Shown: positions 8,153-17,062, numbered from the stretch's first letter. The stretch is 43,868 bases of DNA from Rubrivivax sp. (GCA_020852865.1 JADYZZ010000102.1:1-43868); one strand, 5' to 3'. Numbers and translations: made by a program. The notes: generated from the sequence alone by a model not told the origin.

Positions 8153-9112
8153 TCACCCGATGCGCCCGAGCAGCAGGTATTCCATCAGCGCCTTCTGCAC
8201 GTGCATCCGGTTTTCGGCTTCGTCCCAGACGACGCTCTGCGGGCCGTCGATGACCTCGGCCGTGACTTCCTCGCCGCGGTGCGCCGGCAGGCAGTGCATG
8301 AACAGCGCGTCGGGCTGCGCCACCGCCATCATGTCGTCGTCGACGCACCATTCGACGAAGGCCTTGCGGCGCTCCTCGTTCTCGGCCTCGTAACCCATGC
8401 TCGTCCACACGTCGGTGGTGACGAGGTGGGCGCCGCGACAGGCGTCCATCGGGTGGTCGAACACCCTGTAGCAGCCCGGGTCGCGCACGCCCGCGACTTC
8501 GGGCCGCACCTGGTAGCCCTCGGGCGTGCTCACGTGCACCGTGAAGCCGAGCACCTCGGCCGCCTGCAGCCAGGTGTTGGCCATGTTGTTGCCGTCACCG
8601 ACCCAGGCCACGACCTTGCCGCGCAGGCACTCGAGCGCGTCGGCGCCGCGCCGGCCGCGATGCTCGATGAGGGTGAACAGGTCGGCCAGGATCTGGCAGG
8701 GGTGGTACTCGTTGGTCAGGCCGTTGATCACCGGCACGCGCGCGTTTGCGGCGAAGAGTTCGAGCTTGGCCTGCTCGTAGGTGCGGATCATCACCAGGTC
8801 GACCATGCGGCTGATGACGCGCGCCGTGTCCTCCACCGGCTCGGCGCGGCCGAGCTGGCTGCCCTCGCTGGTGAGGTGCACCACCGAGCCGCCCATCTGG
8901 TACATGCCGGCCTCGAAGCTCACGCGCGTGCGCGTGCTCGCCTTCTCGAAGATCATGGCCAGCGTGCGGTCGGCCAGCGGCTGGTACTTCTCGTAGTTCT
9001 TGAAACGCGCCTTGATGATGCGCGCGCGCTCGAACAGGTAGGCGTACTCCTCGGCGCGCAGGTCCTTGAACTGGAGGAAATGCTTCATCAGGCCGGGCCC
9101 GGGCTTGATCAT
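8153..9112 (-). CDS. argF: Ornithine carbamoyltransferase
   Basis: The product is a 319-residue anabolic ornithine carbamoyltransferase, which makes citrulline from ornithine and carbamoyl phosphate. It has the carbamoyl-phosphate motif STRTR at 59-63, the ornithine-side HPCQ segment (EYHPCQILADL) and the catalytic HCLP at 273-276. The ATG at 9110-9112 overlaps the argD stop in an ATGA arrangement, which supports this start; Met9 (MKHFLQFKDL) is an alternative giving the commoner N-terminus. It forms an operon with argD and is convergent with ftsH. Confidence 0.96.
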   Translation of the reverse strand: MIKPGPGLMKHFLQFKDLRAEEYAYLFERARIIKARFKNYEKYQPLADRTLAMIFEKASTRTRVSFEAGMYQMGGSVVHLTSEGSQLGRAEPVEDTARVISRMVDLVMIRTYEQAKLELFAANARVPVINGLTNEYHPCQILADLFTLIEHRGRRGADALECLRGKVVAWVGDGNNMANTWLQAAEVLGFTVHVSTPEGYQVRPEVAGVRDPGCYRVFDHPMDACRGAHLVTTDVWTSMGYEAENEERRKAFVEWCVDDDMMAVAQPDALFMHCLPAHRGEEVTAEVIDGPQSVVWDEAENRMHVQKALMEYLLLGRIG

Positions 9113-10326
9113 GGCGCCGGTTCGGCAAGGAACTGCCTAACCAGCGGCACCAGGATGGCGGCGATCTGGCGTGCCTCGTCGGCCGACAGCACCAGTGCCG
9201 GCAGCAGCCGGATCACGCGCTCGGCGGTGATGCTGATCAGCAGCCCGGCTTCGGCCGCGCGTGCCAGCAGCACGGCACAGGGCCGGTCGAGCTCGATGCC
9301 GATCATCAGACCCTGGCCGCGGAACTCGACCACGCCCTTCGCGCCGGCCAGGCCCTCGCGCAGCGCACGGTCGAGCACTTCACCCATCGCGGCGGCGTGG
9401 GCCACGAGGCCGTCCTCCTGCATGATGCGCAGCGTCTCGACGCCCGCGCGCATGGCCAGCGGGTTGCCGCCGAAGGTGCTGCCGTGGTTGCCGGGGCCGA
9501 GCACGTTCACGGCCCGCGGGCCGCAGACGATGGCGCCCACCGGCACGCCCGAGCCCAGGCCCTTGGCCAGCGGCATCACGTCGGGGCGGATGTCGGCCCA
9601 CTGGTGCGCGAACCACTTGCCGGTGCGCCCGATGCCGCATTGCACCTCGTCGAGCATCAGCAGCCAGCCCTCGTCGTCGCAGAGCTGGCGCAACCGACGC
9701 AGGTACTCGACGCGCGTGCGGTTGATGCCGCCTTCGCCCTGGATGACCTCGAGGAAGACGGCGACGACGTTGCGATTCGTGTGCGCCACTTCCTGAACGG
9801 CGGCGAAGTCGTTCAGCGGCACGCGCACGAAGCCCTCGACGAGCGGCTCGAAGCCCTTCTGCACCTTGGCGTTGCCGGTGGCGGACAAGGTGGCGATCGA
9901 GCGGCCGTGGAAGGCCTTGTCGTAGACGATGACCTCGGGCCGCGCGATGCCCCTGTCGTGTCCGTACTTGCGCGCGATCTTGAGGGCGCCCTCGTTGGCC
10001 TCGAGGCCGCTGTTGCAGAAGAAGACGCCGGACAGGCCCGAGATCTCGCAGAGCCTGGCGGCAAGTTGCTCCTGCAGCGGCACTTCGTAATAGTTGCTGC
10101 AGTGGATCAGGCGCGCCACCTGGTCCTGCAGCGCCGGCACCAGCTTGGGGTGGCCGTGGCCGAGCGTATTGACGGCGATGCCGCCCAGGGCGTCGAGATA
10201 GCGTCGGCCCGCCGTGTCCCATACCCAGCAGCCGCGGCCGTGCGTGAGTGCGATCGGCAGGCGGCCGTAGGTGTCGAGCACATGCGGCATCGGGCCGCTG
10301 GCGTGGGCGGGGTCCGGAGCATTCAT
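9109..10326 (-). CDS. argD: Acetylornithine aminotransferase
   Basis: The product is a 405-residue class III PLP aminotransferase, which converts N-acetylglutamate semialdehyde to N-acetylornithine in arginine synthesis and can also act on succinyl-diaminopimelate. The PLP lysine is Lys255 in AKGLGSGVPVGA, preceded by the LMLDEVQCGIGRTGKW segment with the cofactor-binding Asp. The start ATG at 10324-10326 has GGAGG seven bases upstream; the frame extends to 10479 without domain content. argF overlaps its stop codon. A TAGAAT hexamer on the minus strand (10421-10426) could be its -10 box. rpsT lies upstream across an array of palindromes. Confidence 0.96.
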   Translation of the reverse strand: MNAPDPAHASGPMPHVLDTYGRLPIALTHGRGCWVWDTAGRRYLDALGGIAVNTLGHGHPKLVPALQDQVARLIHCSNYYEVPLQEQLAARLCEISGLSGVFFCNSGLEANEGALKIARKYGHDRGIARPEVIVYDKAFHGRSIATLSATGNAKVQKGFEPLVEGFVRVPLNDFAAVQEVAHTNRNVVAVFLEVIQGEGGINRTRVEYLRRLRQLCDDEGWLLMLDEVQCGIGRTGKWFAHQWADIRPDVMPLAKGLGSGVPVGAIVCGPRAVNVLGPGNHGSTFGGNPLAMRAGVETLRIMQEDGLVAHAAAMGEVLDRALREGLAGAKGVVEFRGQGLMIGIELDRPCAVLLARAAEAGLLISITAERVIRLLPALVLSADEARQIAAILVPLVRQFLAEPAP

Positions 10327-10480
10327 CGACGGCCTCCAGATGCGCCGGGCGGAGCGGGCGCTGCAGTGAAAGAAAGAAACGCCGGCACGCGACGCTGCGG
10401 TCACGTTCCGGCCCGGGGCGATTCTACGGGTGCCCTGCGCCGTCGGCAGCGGCTCGGCGCGGCGCGGGCGGCAAGGCAAC

Positions 10481-10602
10481 GGCCCGCATGCGACGCGGGC
10501 CCTGTCAGTAGAAAGGCCCGCACGCCGCGGGCCCTGACAGTGCCAAGGCCCGCATGCGGCGGGCCCTGTCGTGGTACGACCCGCATGCTCGGCGGGCCCT
10601 GC
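10481..10602. repeat. Four tandem palindromic units between rpsT and argD
   Basis: Four units of about 31-34 bases begin at 10481, 10515, 10547 and 10578. Each has the pattern (G)GCCCGCA(T/C)GC followed by a short loop and CGGGCCCTG, so each can form a GC-rich hairpin. Spacers vary; CTGTCAG and CTGACAG around the second unit are themselves inverted. On the minus strand the second unit is followed by TTTCTACT, so it may act as a weak terminator for rpsT. Arrays like this also stabilise upstream mRNA ends. Confidence 0.7.
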
Positions 10603-10623
10603 GCGGCGTCGACGCCGCAGGCC

Positions 10624-10923
10624 TCAGGCGAGCGCCAGCGCCTTGACCTTGGCCGCCAGCCGGCTCTTGGTGCGCGCGGCCTTGTTCTTGTGGAACAGAC
10701 CCTTGTCGGCCACGGAGTCGATCACGCTCTGCGCCGACTTGAAGACTTCAGCCGCCTTGCCCTTGTCGCCGCCGCTGACCGCCTTGTGCACGTCCTTGAC
10801 GACGCTGCGAAAACGCGAGCGCAGCGAACGGTTGTGGGCATTGAGCGCCACGTTCTGGCGCGCGCGCTTGCGCCCCGAGGCGATGCGGACGGTGCGTTTC
10901 TTGGCTTTGGCGGAAGTGGCCAT
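10624..10923 (-). CDS. rpsT: 30S ribosomal protein S20
   Basis: The product is a 99-residue basic helical protein of the small subunit. It begins [20 protein letters not shown], the usual S20 N-terminus, and contains the conserved [11 protein letters not shown] segment. The ATG at 10921-10923 gives this canonical start; an in-frame upstream ATG would read through the promoter. There is no clear Shine-Dalgarno. S20 binds 16S rRNA early in assembly. It is divergent from murJ, the common arrangement in betaproteobacteria. Confidence 0.97.
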   Translation of the reverse strand: MATSAKAKKRTVRIASGRKRARQNVALNAHNRSLRSRFRSVVKDVHKAVSGGDKGKAAEVFKSAQSVIDSVADKGLFHKNKAARTKSRLAAKVKALALA

Positions 10924-10957
10924 ACGGTGGATGTGCGACGGGATGCAAAGACGTTCA

Positions 10958-10963
10958 AGTATA
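10958..10963 (-). promoter_or_regulatory. Likely -10 box of rpsT
   Basis: TATACT on the minus strand lies 34 bases upstream of the rpsT ATG, giving a leader of about 27 bases. No good -35 box is seen 17 bases further upstream. Confidence 0.45.
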
Positions 10964-11017
10964 GCAGGTCGACTGCGCATCGCGCGCCTCGCCGGACCTG
11001 CCGGTGGCGCCGCTGGC

Positions 11018-11023
11018 TACAAT
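11018..11023 (+). promoter_or_regulatory. Likely -10 box of murJ, possibly leaderless
   Basis: TACAAT ends 11 bases before the murJ GTG, and no Shine-Dalgarno lies between. Transcription would start at or a few bases before the start codon. No convincing -35 box is seen. Confidence 0.4.
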
Positions 11024-11034
11024 CCGCCCCGCGC

Positions 11035-12594
11035 GTGAATCTGCTGAAGGCCGCCTCCACCGTCTCGCTGCTGACGCTCGCCTCGCGCGTCACCGGCCTC
11101 GTGCGCGAGCAGCTCGTCGCCGCCCTCTTCGGCGCCAGTGCCGCCACCGACGCCTTCAACGTCGCTTTCCGCATTCCCAACCTGTTCCGGCGCCTGTTCG
11201 CGGAAGGGGCTTTCTCGCAGGCCTTCGTGCCGCTGCTGGGCGCCACGCGCGAGCGCGAGGGCGAGGGCGCGACGCGCGCGCTCGTCGACGCCATCGCCAC
11301 CGTGCTGGCCTGGGTGCTGCTGGCCACCTGCATTGCCGGCGTCGTGCTGGCGCCGGCACTGGTATGGGTGATCGGCTCCGGGCTCGAGGCGTTCGACACC
11401 GGCGTGCTGCTCACGCGCTTCATGTTCCCCTACATCGGGCTGATGTCGCTGGTGGCGCTGTCGGCCGGCATCCTCAACACCTGGAAGCGCTTCGCGGTGC
11501 CGGCCGCGACGCCGGTGCTGCTCAATCTGGCGGTGATCGCCGCGGCTGTGGGCCTGGTGCCGTGGCTGCGTGCGCGCGGCATCGAGCCGATCCATGCGCT
11601 GGCCGCCGGCGTGATGGCGGGCGGCTTGTTGCAGGCCGCGGTGCAGGTGCCGGCGCTGGCCGCCATCGGCATGCTGCCGCGCATCGGGCTCGTGCCGGCA
11701 GCGCTCGCACGCGCCTGGCGTCACCCGGGCACGATGCGCGTGCTCAAGTTGATGGCGCCGGCTCTGCTGGGCGTGTCGGTGGCGCAACTGTCGCTCGTCA
11801 TCAACACGCAGATCGCCTCGCACGTGGCGGTGGGCGCGGTGTCGTGGCTGTCGTACGCCGATCGACTGATGGAGTTCCCGACCGCGCTGCTCGGCGTCGC
11901 CCTCGGTGTGGTGCTGCTGCCGCAACTGAGCGCCGCGCAGGCGCGCGCCGACGGCGCCGCCGAGTATTCCGGCCTGCTCGACTGGGGCCTGCGCCTGGCG
12001 CTGCTGCTGGCGCTGCCGTGCGCGCTGGCGTTGCTGGTGTTTCCGGTCGGCCTCGTTGCCGTGCTGTTCCACTACGGGCACTTCGGCGGCGACGACGTCC
12101 TCATGACCGCGGCGGCGCTGCGCGGCTATGGCGTCGGGCTGCTCGGGCTGGTCGGCGTCAAGGTGCTGGCGCCGGCCTTCTTCGCGCGCGCCGACATCGC
12201 CACGCCGGTGCGCATCGCGATCTTCGTGCTGGTTGCGACGCAGGCCATGAACGTGCTGCTCGTGCCCTGGCTCGGCCATGCCGGGCTGGCGCTCGCGATC
12301 GGCCTGGCTGCGCTCGTCAATGCCGGCCTGCTCCTGTCCGGCTTGCTGCGCAGGGGCCTGTTCCGGCCGGCCCCCGGCTGGGGCCGCTTCGCGTTCAAGC
12401 TGCTGCTGGCCAACGCCGCGCTCGGCGCCGCGCTCGGCTGGGCGGCGCGCGGCGTCGACTGGATCGGGCTGCGCACCCATTGGGCCGAGCGCGCGCTCGC
12501 CGTCGCCGGCGTGCTCGGCGGCGCCGCGCTGCTGTACTTTGCGGTCCTCGCGGCCTGCGGCATGCGACCGCGCGACTTCGCGCGGCGCGGCTGA
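11035..12594 (+). CDS. murJ: Lipid II flippase MurJ (MviN)
   Basis: The product is a 519-residue inner-membrane protein with about 14 hydrophobic segments, of the MOP/MVF superfamily. It flips lipid II across the membrane for peptidoglycan synthesis. The N-terminus (M)NLLKAASTVSLLTLASRVTG with LVREQLVAALFGASAATDAF is a strong MurJ signature; the conserved arginine in SRVTG and the FRIPNLFRRLFAEGAFSQAFVP block are present. The GTG at 11035 was chosen because the family start begins there; the frame is open far upstream but without homology. It lies divergent from rpsT and 15 bases before a SirB1-like gene. Confidence 0.95.
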   Translation: MNLLKAASTVSLLTLASRVTGLVREQLVAALFGASAATDAFNVAFRIPNLFRRLFAEGAFSQAFVPLLGATREREGEGATRALVDAIATVLAWVLLATCIAGVVLAPALVWVIGSGLEAFDTGVLLTRFMFPYIGLMSLVALSAGILNTWKRFAVPAATPVLLNLAVIAAAVGLVPWLRARGIEPIHALAAGVMAGGLLQAAVQVPALAAIGMLPRIGLVPAALARAWRHPGTMRVLKLMAPALLGVSVAQLSLVINTQIASHVAVGAVSWLSYADRLMEFPTALLGVALGVVLLPQLSAAQARADGAAEYSGLLDWGLRLALLLALPCALALLVFPVGLVAVLFHYGHFGGDDVLMTAAALRGYGVGLLGLVGVKVLAPAFFARADIATPVRIAIFVLVATQAMNVLLVPWLGHAGLALAIGLAALVNAGLLLSGLLRRGLFRPAPGWGRFAFKLLLANAALGAALGWAARGVDWIGLRTHWAERALAVAGVLGGAALLYFAVLAACGMRPRDFARRG

Positions 12595-12596
12595 CC

Positions 12597-12602
12597 TACA
12601 CT
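12597..12602 (+). promoter_or_regulatory. -10-like box just before the SirB1-like start
   Basis: TACACT ends 7 bases before the ATG at 12610, with no Shine-Dalgarno between. It could drive a leaderless mRNA, or the gene may simply be read from murJ. Confidence 0.3.
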
Positions 12603-12609
12603 GAACGCG

Positions 12610-13488
12610 ATGCCTGCCCACCCCAACTTCGAGACGCCGAGCGCGCTCGAGTACTTCGCCAGCCTCGTCGCCGACGACGCGCAGTTCCCGGTCCTCGAGG
12701 CAGCACTCGCCGTGGCGCAGGACGAGGTGCCCGACCTCGACGTGCAGGGCGTGCTGGCCGAGATCGATGCGCTGGGCGAGCGGCTGCGGCGGCGCATTCC
12801 GGCCGACGCGATGCCCTTGGCGCGCGTGCGCCTGCTCAACCACTTCTACTTCCGCGAGCTCGGCTTCGCCGGCAACGTCAACGACTATTACGACCGCCGC
12901 AACAGCTATCTGCACGAGGTGCTGCGCACGCGCCGCGGCATCCCGATCACGCTGGCGCTGCTGTACGTCGAGTTCGCCGGCCAGCTCGGCCTGCACGCGA
13001 GCGGCCTGGCGTTCCCGGGGCATTTCCTGGTCAAGCTGCACCTCGAGGGCGGCAGTTGTCCGGGCGACGTCGTGATCGATCCGTTCGACGGGCGCTCGCT
13101 GTCGCGCGCCGACCTCGAAGAGCGGCTGGCGCCGTACCGCCGGCAGCAAGGCAGCGGCGCGCCGCCATGGCCGCTCGGCGTGTACCTGCAGGGTGCTGCA
13201 CCGCGTGCCGTGATCGCGCGGCTGCTGCGCAACTTGAAGGAGATCCACCGCGCTGCGCGCGACTGGCCGCGCCTGCTCGCGGTGATGCACCGGCTCGTGA
13301 CGCTGCTGCCGCAGGATTGGGACGAGCGGCGCGACCGCGCCCTGGTGCTGGCCGAGCTCGGTCGCGCCGATCTGGCCTGCGCCGATCTGAACGCCTACCT
13401 CGCGCACGCGCCGCGCGCGCCGGACCTCGCCGCGATGCGCGAGCTGCTGGAGCGGTGGCGCAGCCTGCCCGGCACGCTTTCGCCGTAG
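12610..13488 (+). CDS. SirB1-family protein with transglutaminase-like and TPR regions
   Basis: The product is a 292-residue SirB1 (YchA-type) protein. Residues about 35-190 form the SirB1 transglutaminase-like domain with LNHFYFRELGFAGNVNDYYD, RNSYLHEVLRTRRGIPITLALLY and the GLAFPGHFLVK segment. Residues 200-292 are helical, TPR-like (LKEIHRAARDWPRLLAVMHRLVTLLPQ). The family is widespread in proteobacteria and often near prmC or kdsA; its biochemical role is not established. The usual catalytic Cys of transglutaminases is not obvious, so a binding role is possible. It follows murJ by 15 bases and precedes hda. Confidence 0.85.
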   Translation: MPAHPNFETPSALEYFASLVADDAQFPVLEAALAVAQDEVPDLDVQGVLAEIDALGERLRRRIPADAMPLARVRLLNHFYFRELGFAGNVNDYYDRRNSYLHEVLRTRRGIPITLALLYVEFAGQLGLHASGLAFPGHFLVKLHLEGGSCPGDVVIDPFDGRSLSRADLEERLAPYRRQQGSGAPPWPLGVYLQGAAPRAVIARLLRNLKEIHRAARDWPRLLAVMHRLVTLLPQDWDERRDRALVLAELGRADLACADLNAYLAHAPRAPDLAAMRELLERWRSLPGTLSP

Positions 13489-13534
13489 AGCGCCCGTGTA
13501 CGACGCCGACCACGCCGCCGCGCGACCGCTTGCG

Positions 13535-14239
13535 ATGAGGCAACTGCCGCTGCCGATCGGCTCCGGGGCGGAGCCGAGCTTCGAGAACTTCGTCGCCGGC
13601 CGCAACGCCGCTGCGCTCGCACATCTGGCGGCGCTGCGCGCGCCGGCGGCTCCGGTCTATCTCTGGGGCCCGGCCGCTTCGGGCAAGACCCACCTGCTGC
13701 GCGCGCTCGCGCGCCGCTTGGCCGCCGCCGGGCAGCAGGCGCTCTGGTTCGACGGACGGCCCGATGCGCCCGACCTGCTGCCCGCCGGCTGCGCCTTGCT
13801 GGCCGTCGACCGCTGCGAGGCGCTGGACGCGTCGGCGCAGCGCAGCGTCTTCGCGCTGTTCGAGCAGGCCAGCGCCGAGGGGGTGGCCTTCGCCGCCGCT
13901 GGTCGCCTGCCGCCGGTGGACCTGCCGCTGCGCGAGGACCTGCGCACGCGCCTGGCGTGGGGCCACGTGTTCGCGCTCGAGCCGCTGGGCGAAGCCGAGA
14001 CACGCGCCGCGCTGCGCCGCGAGGCCGATCGCCGCGGCATCTTCCTCTCGGACGACGTGATGGGCCACCTGCTGACGCGCTTTCCGCGCGATCTGGCGCA
14101 CCTGATGGCGCTGCTCGACCGACTCGACGAGTTCGCGCTGGCCAAGGCGCGCCCGGTCACCGTGCCGCTGTTGCGCCTGATGCTGACCGAGGAGGGCTCC
14201 GTGCCGGCCGCGCAGCGCCGCGGAGACGCTGCGCCATGA
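13535..14239 (+). CDS. hda: DnaA regulatory inactivator Hda
   Basis: The product is a 234-residue DnaA-like AAA+ protein. It starts MRQLPLPIG, matching the short clamp-binding motif (Q-L-x-L-P-type) that Hda uses to bind the beta sliding clamp. Residues about 50-60 form a P-loop (WGPAASGKTHLLRAL); Walker B is degenerate (LLAVDRCEAL). The family lacks the DnaA DNA-binding domain IV, as here. With the clamp it promotes hydrolysis of DnaA-bound ATP after initiation. ATG 13535 was chosen because it puts the clamp motif at the N-terminus; a GTG at 13496 is also in frame. The stop overlaps the next start (ATGA). Confidence 0.9.
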   Translation: MRQLPLPIGSGAEPSFENFVAGRNAAALAHLAALRAPAAPVYLWGPAASGKTHLLRALARRLAAAGQQALWFDGRPDAPDLLPAGCALLAVDRCEALDASAQRSVFALFEQASAEGVAFAAAGRLPPVDLPLREDLRTRLAWGHVFALEPLGEAETRAALRREADRRGIFLSDDVMGHLLTRFPRDLAHLMALLDRLDEFALAKARPVTVPLLRLMLTEEGSVPAAQRRGDAAP

Positions 14240-14904
14240 GGCTCGCGCTGTTCGACCTCGACGGCACCTTGCTGCCCGGTGACTCGGATCACGCATTCGG
14301 CGAGTTCCTGGTGGCCAGCGGCATCGCCGACGGCGAGGCCTTCCGCCGCCGCAACGACGCCTTCTATGCCGCGTACCAGATCGGTCGCCTCGACATCGCC
14401 GCCTACATCGCGTTCATCACCGCCGACTGGCGCGAGCGGCCGGCGGCCGAAGTCGACGCGCTGCGGGCGGCCTACCTCGAGCGCGTGATCCGCCCGATGC
14501 TGCGCGCGAGCGCCCAGGCGCTGGTCGAAACGCACCGCGCAGCCGGCGACATGCTGGCCATCGTCACCGCCACCAACGACTTCGTCACGCGGCCGATCGC
14601 GGCGCTGTTCGGCGTCGAGGCGCTGATCGCCACCGAGCTCGAACGCGACGCCGCGGGCCGCGTCAGCGGCGCCATCCGCGGCCTGCCGGCCTTTCGCGAG
14701 GGCAAGGTCGCGCGCGTCGACGCCTGGCTGGCGGCGCAGGGCCTGACGCTGGCCGACTTCGAGCGCAGCATCTTCTACAGCGATTCGGCCAACGACCTGC
14801 CGCTGCTCACGCACGTGAGCCACCCGGTGGCCACCAACCCCGGTCCAGCTCTCGAGCGCATCGCGCGCGAACGCGGCTGGCCCGTGCTGCACCTGTTCAC
14901 ATGA
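14236..14904 (+). CDS. HAD-superfamily IB phosphatase (SerB-like)
   Basis: The product is a 222-residue HAD hydrolase of subfamily IB. Motif I is DLDGTLL at residues 7-13, with Asp7 as nucleophile and Asp9 as acid/base. Motif II is IVTATN, motif III is the Lys in FREGKV, and motif IV is YSDSANDLPLL. This pattern is shared with phosphoserine phosphatases and with the family of HAD genes found between hda and pcnB in Burkholderiales, sometimes annotated as histidinol-phosphatase-like. The substrate is not determined. It overlaps hda at the start and pcnB at the stop, both as ATGA, so the three genes are translationally coupled. Confidence 0.9.
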   Translation: MRLALFDLDGTLLPGDSDHAFGEFLVASGIADGEAFRRRNDAFYAAYQIGRLDIAAYIAFITADWRERPAAEVDALRAAYLERVIRPMLRASAQALVETHRAAGDMLAIVTATNDFVTRPIAALFGVEALIATELERDAAGRVSGAIRGLPAFREGKVARVDAWLAAQGLTLADFERSIFYSDSANDLPLLTHVSHPVATNPGPALERIARERGWPVLHLFT

Positions 14905-16640
14905 TCAAGAGATTCATCAAGCGCCTGCTCGGCCACCCGCCGCCGGCGGTCGCAGCGGCGGCGCCGGCTGCCGCGCCTACGCCCGTCATCACGCTCGGGC
15001 GGCGCGTCGATCTGACGCCCGAGCAGCACGGCATCGACCCCAGGCTGCTCGACGCCAACGCCGTGCGCGTGGTGCGCACGCTCAAGGAGACCGGCTACGA
15101 GGCCTACATCGTGGGCGGCGCGGTGCGCGATCTCATCGTCGGCCAGCGGCCGAAGGATTTCGACGTCGCCACCGACGCCACGCCCGAGCAGGTGAAGGGC
15201 CTGTTCCGGCGTGCCTTCATCGTCGGGCGGCGCTTTCGCATCGTGCACGTGGTGTTCGGGCGCGGGCGCGAGCACGAGACGATCGAGGTCTCGACCTTCC
15301 GCGCCTACCTCGACAACGCCGCCGCCGAGCCGGTGGCGGGCAACGAGAAGACGAGCAAGGCCGAACTCGCCGACAAGCAGCACGCGGTGGACGCCAGCGG
15401 CCGCGTGCTGCGCGACAACGTCTGGGGGCCGCAGATCGAGGACGCGGCGCGGCGCGACTTCACGATCAACGCCATGTACTACGACCCGCTGACGCAGACC
15501 GTGGTCGACTACCACGGCGGCCTGGCCGACGCGCGCGCACGCGTCATCCGCATGATCGGCGACGCACCGACGCGCTACCGCGAGGACCCGGTGCGCATCG
15601 TGCGCGTGGTGCGCTTCGCGGCCAAGCTCGGCTTCACGATCGACGCGGCCACCGAGCGTCCGATCCGCGGCGCCAAGGCGCTGCTGGCCAACGTGCCCGC
15701 ATCGCGCCTGTTCGACGAGACGGTCAAGCTGCTGCAGACCGGCCACGCGGTGGCCAGTGTCGCGCAGATCCGCCGCTTCGGCCTCGAGCGCGGCGTGTTC
15801 CCGATTCTCGAGCCGGTGCTGGCGCCGGCGCATCCGCACGCAGCACGCGACACCTTCGTACGGCTGGCGCTCGAGGACACCGACCGCCGCGTGGCCGAGG
15901 GCCGCACGGTGGCACCGAGCTTCATGCTGGCCTGCCTGCTGTGGCACGAGGTGCAGGAGCGCTGGAGCGCGCAGCGCCAGGCCGGTGCGGCGCCGTTCCC
16001 CGCGCTGCAGCAGGCGGTGGACGCGGTGTTCGAGGCGCGTATCGGCGACATCTCGGGCCGCGGCAAGCTGGCCGCCGACATGCGCGAGATCTGGCTGATG
16101 CAGCCGCGCTTCGAGCGCCGCACGCCGGGTGCGGCGATGGCGCTGCTGAAGCAGCCGCGCTTCCGCGCCGGCTACGACTTCCTGCGCCTGCGCGCCGATG
16201 CCGGCGAAGTGGCGGGCGAACTGGCCGACTGGTGGGAGGACTTCCACCTCGGCAGCGACGACGAGCGCGAGGCGATGCTTGCCGAGCGACGCGCGGCCTC
16301 CGTCACGCGTGTGCGCAAGGGCGGCGAGCGGGCCGCGGCGGACGCGCGCGCGCCGGGCCCGCCGGCTTCGGCCGGCGTCGATCTGGTGCTGCCCGACGCC
16401 CCAGCCGAGCCGGGCCGGCGCGCGGCGCGGTCGGCGCCGGTCGGTGCGGCGCTCGGCGAGGCCGACGCGGCCCAGGCAACCGAAGGGGACGCAGCCCAGG
16501 CAGCCGTCGGGGCCGCAGCGCAAGAGGTCGACGGCGCGGCACCGCGCCGGCGCCGCCGTCGGCGGCGACGGCCCGCGGCCGCGTCGACCGACGGGGCCGA
16601 GGGAGCTGACCGGGCCGACGCCGCGCCGTCGGACCGCTGA
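14901..16640 (+). CDS. pcnB: Poly(A) polymerase I with long basic tail
   Basis: The product is 579 residues, longer than the ~465 of E. coli PcnB. The nucleotidyltransferase head has YIVGGAVRDL (about 69-78) and catalytic Asp86 and Asp88 in KDFDVATDATPEQV, followed by GRRFRIVHV. The RNA-binding neck and body extend to about residue 450 (ELADWWEDFHLGSDDER). The last ~125 residues are Ala/Pro/Arg-rich, probably disordered, with DAAQA-type repeats and a run of nine or ten Arg near 549-558. PcnB adds 3' poly(A) tails that promote RNA decay. The tail may bind RNA. The start overlaps the HAD gene stop. folK, the usual next gene, is absent here. Confidence 0.94.
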   Translation: MIKRFIKRLLGHPPPAVAAAAPAAAPTPVITLGRRVDLTPEQHGIDPRLLDANAVRVVRTLKETGYEAYIVGGAVRDLIVGQRPKDFDVATDATPEQVKGLFRRAFIVGRRFRIVHVVFGRGREHETIEVSTFRAYLDNAAAEPVAGNEKTSKAELADKQHAVDASGRVLRDNVWGPQIEDAARRDFTINAMYYDPLTQTVVDYHGGLADARARVIRMIGDAPTRYREDPVRIVRVVRFAAKLGFTIDAATERPIRGAKALLANVPASRLFDETVKLLQTGHAVASVAQIRRFGLERGVFPILEPVLAPAHPHAARDTFVRLALEDTDRRVAEGRTVAPSFMLACLLWHEVQERWSAQRQAGAAPFPALQQAVDAVFEARIGDISGRGKLAADMREIWLMQPRFERRTPGAAMALLKQPRFRAGYDFLRLRADAGEVAGELADWWEDFHLGSDDEREAMLAERRAASVTRVRKGGERAAADARAPGPPASAGVDLVLPDAPAEPGRRAARSAPVGAALGEADAAQATEGDAAQAAVGAAAQEVDGAAPRRRRRRRRRPAAASTDGAEGADRADAAPSDR

Positions 16641-16683
16641 CGCGACCGGCGCCGATACCCGAGTCGACCCGAGGCCGATCCGC

Positions 16684-17049
16684 ATGATCCCGTCGCTGGC
16701 CGACCTTCCGCTGCCGGTGAAGACCTTCGGCCTGCTGGTGCTGTCCAACCTCTTCATGACCTGGGCCTGGTACGGGCACCTGAAGACCCTGGGCGCCAGG
16801 CCCTGGCTCGTGGCGGCGCTGGCCAGCTGGGGCGTGGCGCTGTTCGAGTACCTGCTGCAGGTGCCGGCCAACCGCATCGGCTTTGCCGGCGGCTACACGC
16901 TCGCGCAGCTGAAGATCGGGCAGGAGGTGATCACGCTCGCCGTATTCGTGCCCTTCGCGGTGCTGGTGATGAACCAGCCGTTGAAGTGGGACTACCTCTG
17001 GGCCGGGCTCTGTCTGGTGGGAGCCGTCTATTTCATCTTCCGGTCCTGA
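16684..17049 (+). CDS. DUF486 (DMT-like) small membrane protein
   Basis: The product is a 121-residue protein with four predicted membrane helices at about 12-30, 38-56, 72-93 and 100-118. It carries the family-like segments FMTWAWYGHLK and FEYLLQVPANRIG. DUF486 proteins are small, drug/metabolite-transporter-like inner-membrane proteins of unknown function, common in proteobacteria. ATG 16684 directly precedes the first helix. It follows pcnB by 43 bases, in the place where folK often stands in relatives. Confidence 0.85.
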   Translation: MIPSLADLPLPVKTFGLLVLSNLFMTWAWYGHLKTLGARPWLVAALASWGVALFEYLLQVPANRIGFAGGYTLAQLKIGQEVITLAVFVPFAVLVMNQPLKWDYLWAGLCLVGAVYFIFRS

Positions 17050-17062
17050 CGCCGACGACACC

